Shown piece by piece: positions 59,553 through 64,000 of a DNA stretch of 64,000 bases. Within the stretch, counting starts at the first letter, position 1. Each line of letters opens with the position of its first letter. Both the position numbers and the translations under genes were made by a program. Origin of the DNA: Chamaea fasciata (Eukaryota > Chordata > Aves > Passeriformes > Sylviidae); NCBI GenBank assembly GCA_029207755.1, contig JARCOQ010000006.1, forward strand, positions 70,096,093 to 70,160,092. The letters are read 5' to 3'. Under the pieces are notes generated by a model. It ran no database searches and was not told where the DNA came from. It saw nothing but the letters and a program-made list of their open reading frames with translations.

Positions 59553-62500
59553 TCACCTGGACAGCCGTCTCTCCTTTTCCTTGGATTTCTTTGTCTTCAC
59601 CTCCTGAGTTCTGATCATTGGAGACGTGGCTGAAAATAGCAGAAGAACAGATTAGCTAAACACTACCTTGTACTCCCAAGGTTGAGGTCTCAGGTGCAGC
59701 CACCTGAAGCTTCGTGAAGTCCTCCCGTAACAAGTTATGCTGTACCTACCAAGCCCTTACAAATGCAGCTTCAGTTTGCAATTCTTTATGTGAATATAGA
59801 AAAACCTCTAAGGATATTAACACGGATGGCAAAGAACAAAAATGAGAACGCTTAATTTTGGCTTATTTATATAAATAACTTCATTAGTTTGATCTACATC
59901 AGGTCACTTGTACGTCCCTGACACAAATGCACTGCGTGATGAGGGGAAATAATAATTTCCCAAATCTGTGCAACGAGACTTGAAGGAGAAAAGGGGAAAG
60001 AGACTGGAATGTGCCATAAGAAAAAGCGCAGAGAAAATAAACCCCATCTCATTTGGCATCCTGCCATCCCAGAAGCTCATGCAACTAAGTTTTGGAAATC
60101 TTGCAGTTTCCATGAAAGCATCATCAGCTTGTGAAAAATTCCCCGTGACAGCACACAAGGACACCCCTAAACAGCTGCCATGTTTGACATGTTAAGGATC
60201 CTGAAGCTTATTAGAGTTAAGAGGCATTGTGGAGTTAATCTAATTACCCTCCCAGGAGCAGGACAGTGCAGAAGTGGGAACTGCTAGTAAAACTAGTGTG
60301 TGCTAGTAAAAGCACAGGTAGAGCTCTGGCAGGTACCGAGAACAGTTTCTGGACAGTGTGTGTTTTTTCAATAAAACAGGAATATTTTTGGTAAATACTG
60401 GCACCTTGGTTTTTTTTAGCTGTGATGATTCCACCAGGTTTTGCAGGCTTTCCATCTTGTTCTGTAGCCTCTTTGGTGTGGGCTTTCTAGTTTCCATGGG
60501 CTGAGAAGCTAGGGAAAAATAGTAATAATGTTATCATCAATAATAATAAAAAGGCCATTATAAATTACCTAAACGTTCCCTTTGAATTGAAGTTCTTACA
60601 AAATAAAATCTACGCCAATATTTTCAGTAAACCCCAGAACTTTACTAAATGCGTTACAGGAACCACAACAGCTATTAGAGGTATTTTTTTTACAGGAAAT
60701 ATTGATGTCACGCATCCTTACAGCCTCTTAATTTGAATAAGGCAATTGACCAGGCCTTAAAATTAGTGGCGTGTGGAATTTATCTTGTCACTGTTAATGT
60801 ATTAACGTTAATTAATTTCCTAAGGCATTAGGAAAATGCCTGGACACTGCAGTTGGTTTGCTAGAAGGCAGACAGTAATGACCCAGAAGATTTTCTTTAA
60901 TACTAAGAGGTACAAAAAGAATACCCAGAGCAGTTACTCCTCACACTGAACAGAGTCTATCTCTGTAGCACAGTGGCTTAAACTCTAAATAGAGAACAAT
61001 ATCGGTGTCTGCAGGCAATTTTCACAGAATGGATAATCCATGGGCAAGAAAAGACAAGGTAGTTAAGATTTATATCTTCATACCCTGCTGCTCAAAGCCA
61101 GATCCTCATATTTCTTTTGGGGAACAAAATTCATGTCACCACAGTTTAAAAGGTACTGACCATCCAGTACTCAGAAGGAAACCAACAGCATTTTTTGATT
61201 CCTCTAAAAAGCCCATCCATACCTAAGAATCCAAATAAAGAACTCAGGAGCCTAAATTTAGGCTCCAAAAATGGGACAATGCTATTGATGCCAATTACAC
61301 AAGTAACATGGAAGTTACCAATTTTGGGTGTCAGCCTTTGAGGAGCCGCTTTCCAGCAAAATATGGATTTTGTAGCAAGTGCAATAAAGACTTTGTAACA
61401 GCACCTGCTGAGAGGCATGTGAGTAAATTCCTAGGAAAAGACACTGTATTGGGGCTATATTCTTTATAATATTCTGTAATGTTCCAGTTTGACCTCAATG
61501 CTGCCAGTGAAAACTTACCAAGGGATGTAAGGAGCAGGGAAACATCCTGGGACTGAAGATCTGCGGGATGTGAGTGGGAAGGAGCCCTGAAAACAAAATG
61601 AGGGCAAAACCTGCACTCTGGAAGGATTCTGCTAAACTTTGGTCATGCTAGCCAGCATCCACAGTGACAATGTGAAGCTCTCATATGGAGTCTCCAGCTC
61701 TCATACATGGAAATTAAAAGCAAACAATGCAAATATGGTTCAGAGCTCTTGCTTAGTGGGATGAAAGTGACATGAAAGGTTTGTTTTGTAATTCCCAGGA
61801 AGCTCTTAGCATTATGAATAAAACAATACAAACAAGCTCAGGATTGGGGCTGTATTAAAAAAAGCCTTAGAAACTGAACCTCAGATGAGTACTGTAAGAA
61901 GCAGGTTACTCTGCTAAGTGAAAGCACTTCTCACTGTCCTGAAGTAAGAAATCCTAAAGTTCTCACTGTGCTTTCCCACTGTGCTTCAGTAGCAGCCTCT
62001 CCAGCTGCAGTGTTGATTTAATCCTAATCAAAATTCATTAACAACATTTTCTTTTATGAAGTATCCCAACGATCTGGATTAGAAACATCATCATTTGTGC
62101 TGTATCGATTTTCATGTGCTTAGTAAAAAAAAAAAAAAAAAAAAAAATTCCTGCATTTAGATACTTATATATGGCAGGAAGAAAAAAGAAGAACGGAGTT
62201 GTGAACAAAAATAAAAGCAAGCACTAAAGGCAAATGCTGTGGCCACCTTCTATTTCCCTACCACTTAAAGCATCAGAGTAGTCTGGCAAACAACAGAAGC
62301 TTTGGAAGTTTGCAGATTATCTCAAGCTTATGTGTAAACCTGACCTTGCAGAAACACATCCCACTCTGCTCCTGAAGCACATCAAGAGCCAGATCCCAGT
62401 TTCTGAGGGCACCGTAAATACACAGCCCACAACAGAAATAAATCTATTCTTCTTACACTGCATTCCTCGTGGTTGTTAAAGGGGATTTTCTCCCGCCATG

Positions 62501-62611
62501 GCTGCTGAGATCCATGGAGGGAATGTCACTGTCTGAGCTTGTCAATTCTTGAAGAATCCTCTTTAGACCCTGCAATGGCGCTTCCTTCAAAATGTCCAGC
62601 CTGCAAGGCTT
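59553..62611 (-). CDS. CCDC158: Coiled-coil domain-containing protein 158, last four coding exons
   Basis: A coiled-coil protein of unclear function; only the C-terminus is in the window. Exons in transcript order: 62457-62611, 61519-61586, 60405-60508, 59553-59629 (stop TGA 59555-59553). The first two junctions are in phase. They encode a low-complexity Ser-rich part (LDILKEAPLQGLKRILQELT, then ADLQSQDVSLLLTSL) and a short coiled coil (LQNKMESLQNLVE), followed by MIRTQE and a basic end ERRLSR. Human CCDC158 as I remember it has a matching QxKNQxMSSMIRNQE stretch. The junction between the last two exons is one base out of frame, next to a run of eight A in exon 60405-60508 (see findings). Gene identity rests on this match and on its position after STBD1, facing it as in human. 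Earlier exons lie beyond 64000 or were not found. Confidence 0.75.
62125..62147. repeat. A23 homopolymer
   Basis: An uninterrupted run of 23 A in a CCDC158 intron. No transposon sequence was recognised next to it. Its length is likely polymorphic or uncertain in the assembly. Confidence 0.8.
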
Positions 62612-64000
62612 CTGAAATAAAATAATTCAGTTAAAAACGATTTACAAAGGCACTCTGTTGTCAATTCTTACCTCAGCTCATCCAAGTGGATATGTTTTTT
62701 TCCCCCTTGACTCTTGTTTTGTCCTTTTTAACCCATCACCTCAAGTGTCGCTGTACAGGGCACAGACACAGCGTTGAAGGAGACATGGGAGCACCTGAGG
62801 GTGGATGTTTTCCAGACACTCATCCCTGTAGCAGCTGAGCTGTCTGCACACACAAACCCCTTTATTGCCACAGCCATCTTGGACATGAAGTGCAGTATTA
62901 TTCTCATTTTACTGCTCTGGACTTGAGGCAAAGGCCTGGTTCAAAAAACTTTTTCTTCCAGTGAAAACTGGATTTTTTCACTGCTGAGAACTGGATTTTT
63001 CAGCATTTCACATGTTCAAAGCACTGCTCCCACTGACCTTTGCTACATCTGGGGATGGAACTGGTTGGAAACACTTTGCTACCCCATTTTCATTTTTAAA
63101 AAAAGGTATTTTTTAAGGTGAACACACTGGTTTCAGCAGGGCTTATAAGGGGAACAAATCCTCAGCTTCACAATGGGTGAAAGTGACACTGAGTCAGACC
63201 AAATCCTCCTTTTCCACATTCCAGCTAGGAAACCAGACGATCACCCAGATAGAATCTGTCTCAAGTGTTGGAGCTGCTTCATTTTTACAATAACTAGTGG
63301 TGCAAGAACCAAAAAGATTAAAGCAGACTTTGATTCAAGTCCTTCTGCAACCTGTTGGGTCCTCACTGTAGTACTAAATTAAAATCAGTCCTTTTTCCTT
63401 CTTTATCTTCAGAAGTATAAATTGATTAACTCAGAGAAAAGAGAATGGGAGTGCCTGATGCTGCAGGGATTTCACAGAAGGAACTGTCCTTTGTTCCTTG
63501 ATGTAAATGTTTGCCACCGCATCAGGAAGTAAACCAGAAAACATTCCTGAAAAATGAAATGCCTGCACTAACTTGTGGCCTCACATAGATTTTGAGGCTG
63601 AAATTAATGAAAATACCTGGGAGACACATCAGGTCACTTCTGGGGATTTATACAAAATCTATGAAGAAAATAGCTAAAGAATTATTTTTTTCGATGGGAG
63701 ATTAGAGCTGATGTTTTCTGTAGTGAAAAACCAGAACAACACTAGAATTTCATTGAAATCTAAAGGTAGAAGTACAAAACCAAAAGAAGAACAACGATGT
63801 GGATAAAACTGATCAAAATCAATGAAAGCCAGCTTGGAGGGAGATTCAAATATCAAGTAGATAATTAAATGTATCAAGAACTATGTACAAATCTATTTTC
63901 ACTGTCAAATGTGATTTACAGTCCAGATCCCGCTTTTTCTCTATTTTAAATAATATATTCATATTTATGTATTTCAGAAGTCTTTTTAGTTTTGTAATTT
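62612..64000. other. CCDC158 intron or flank, no exon recognised
   Basis: The next upstream exon should end in phase 0 on the minus strand. A donor-like site at 62675-62670 was checked and fails because that frame contains a stop. The rest is AT-rich and featureless to my reading. Confidence 0.5.

Noticed and set aside
62665..62740. Possible further CCDC158 exon ending at a GTAAGA donor
   Set aside because: The next exon starts in phase 0, and in that frame this segment contains a stop codon; no good acceptor precedes it.

Overview
The window is ordinary vertebrate nuclear DNA, most likely from a bird. Evidence for a bird: two 3'-end fragments of CR1-type LINEs, two LTR fragments of a kind common in avian genomes, compact introns, GC-rich promoter islands, and proteins clearly orthologous to mammalian ones but diverged. 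All introns I could phase use GT-AG boundaries except one GC-AG intron. Exon limits below were read by hand from splice sites, reading phase and remembered human proteins; no alignment was run.

Layout, left to right. 1372-10859 (+): PPEF2, a calcium-regulated serine/threonine phosphatase, missing only its first coding exon. 11241-12342: short convergent gap. 13041-24380 (-): NUP54, complete in 13 coding exons, starting in a CpG-rich promoter whose first intron holds an array of about 40-bp units carrying CCAAT boxes. 26373-42900 (-): SCARB2 (LIMP-2), complete in 12 coding exons, with two LTR remnants in its introns. 43260-54330: about 11 kb with no recognised gene and one orphan candidate microexon. 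54469-55622 (+): STBD1, complete in two exons. 59553-62611 (-): the last four coding exons of CCDC158, with an apparent one-base frame problem at an A8 run.

The order NUP54-SCARB2-STBD1-CCDC158 matches human 4q21. PPEF2 next to NUP54 and facing it does not: in human, NAAA, SDAD1, the CXCL9/10/11 cluster and ART3 lie between them. One inversion of the PPEF2-to-ART3 block would explain this. Functionally the genes are a mixed neighbourhood: phototransduction-type phosphatase, nuclear pore channel, lysosomal membrane receptor, glycogen-selective autophagy adaptor, coiled-coil protein. SCARB2 and STBD1 are divergent neighbours that both serve the lysosome.

I found no sign of a new gene system. 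The best leads are the CCAAT-box minisatellite in NUP54, an additional FG-repeat exon in NUP54, a GC-AG intron in PPEF2, and the reading-frame break in CCDC158.
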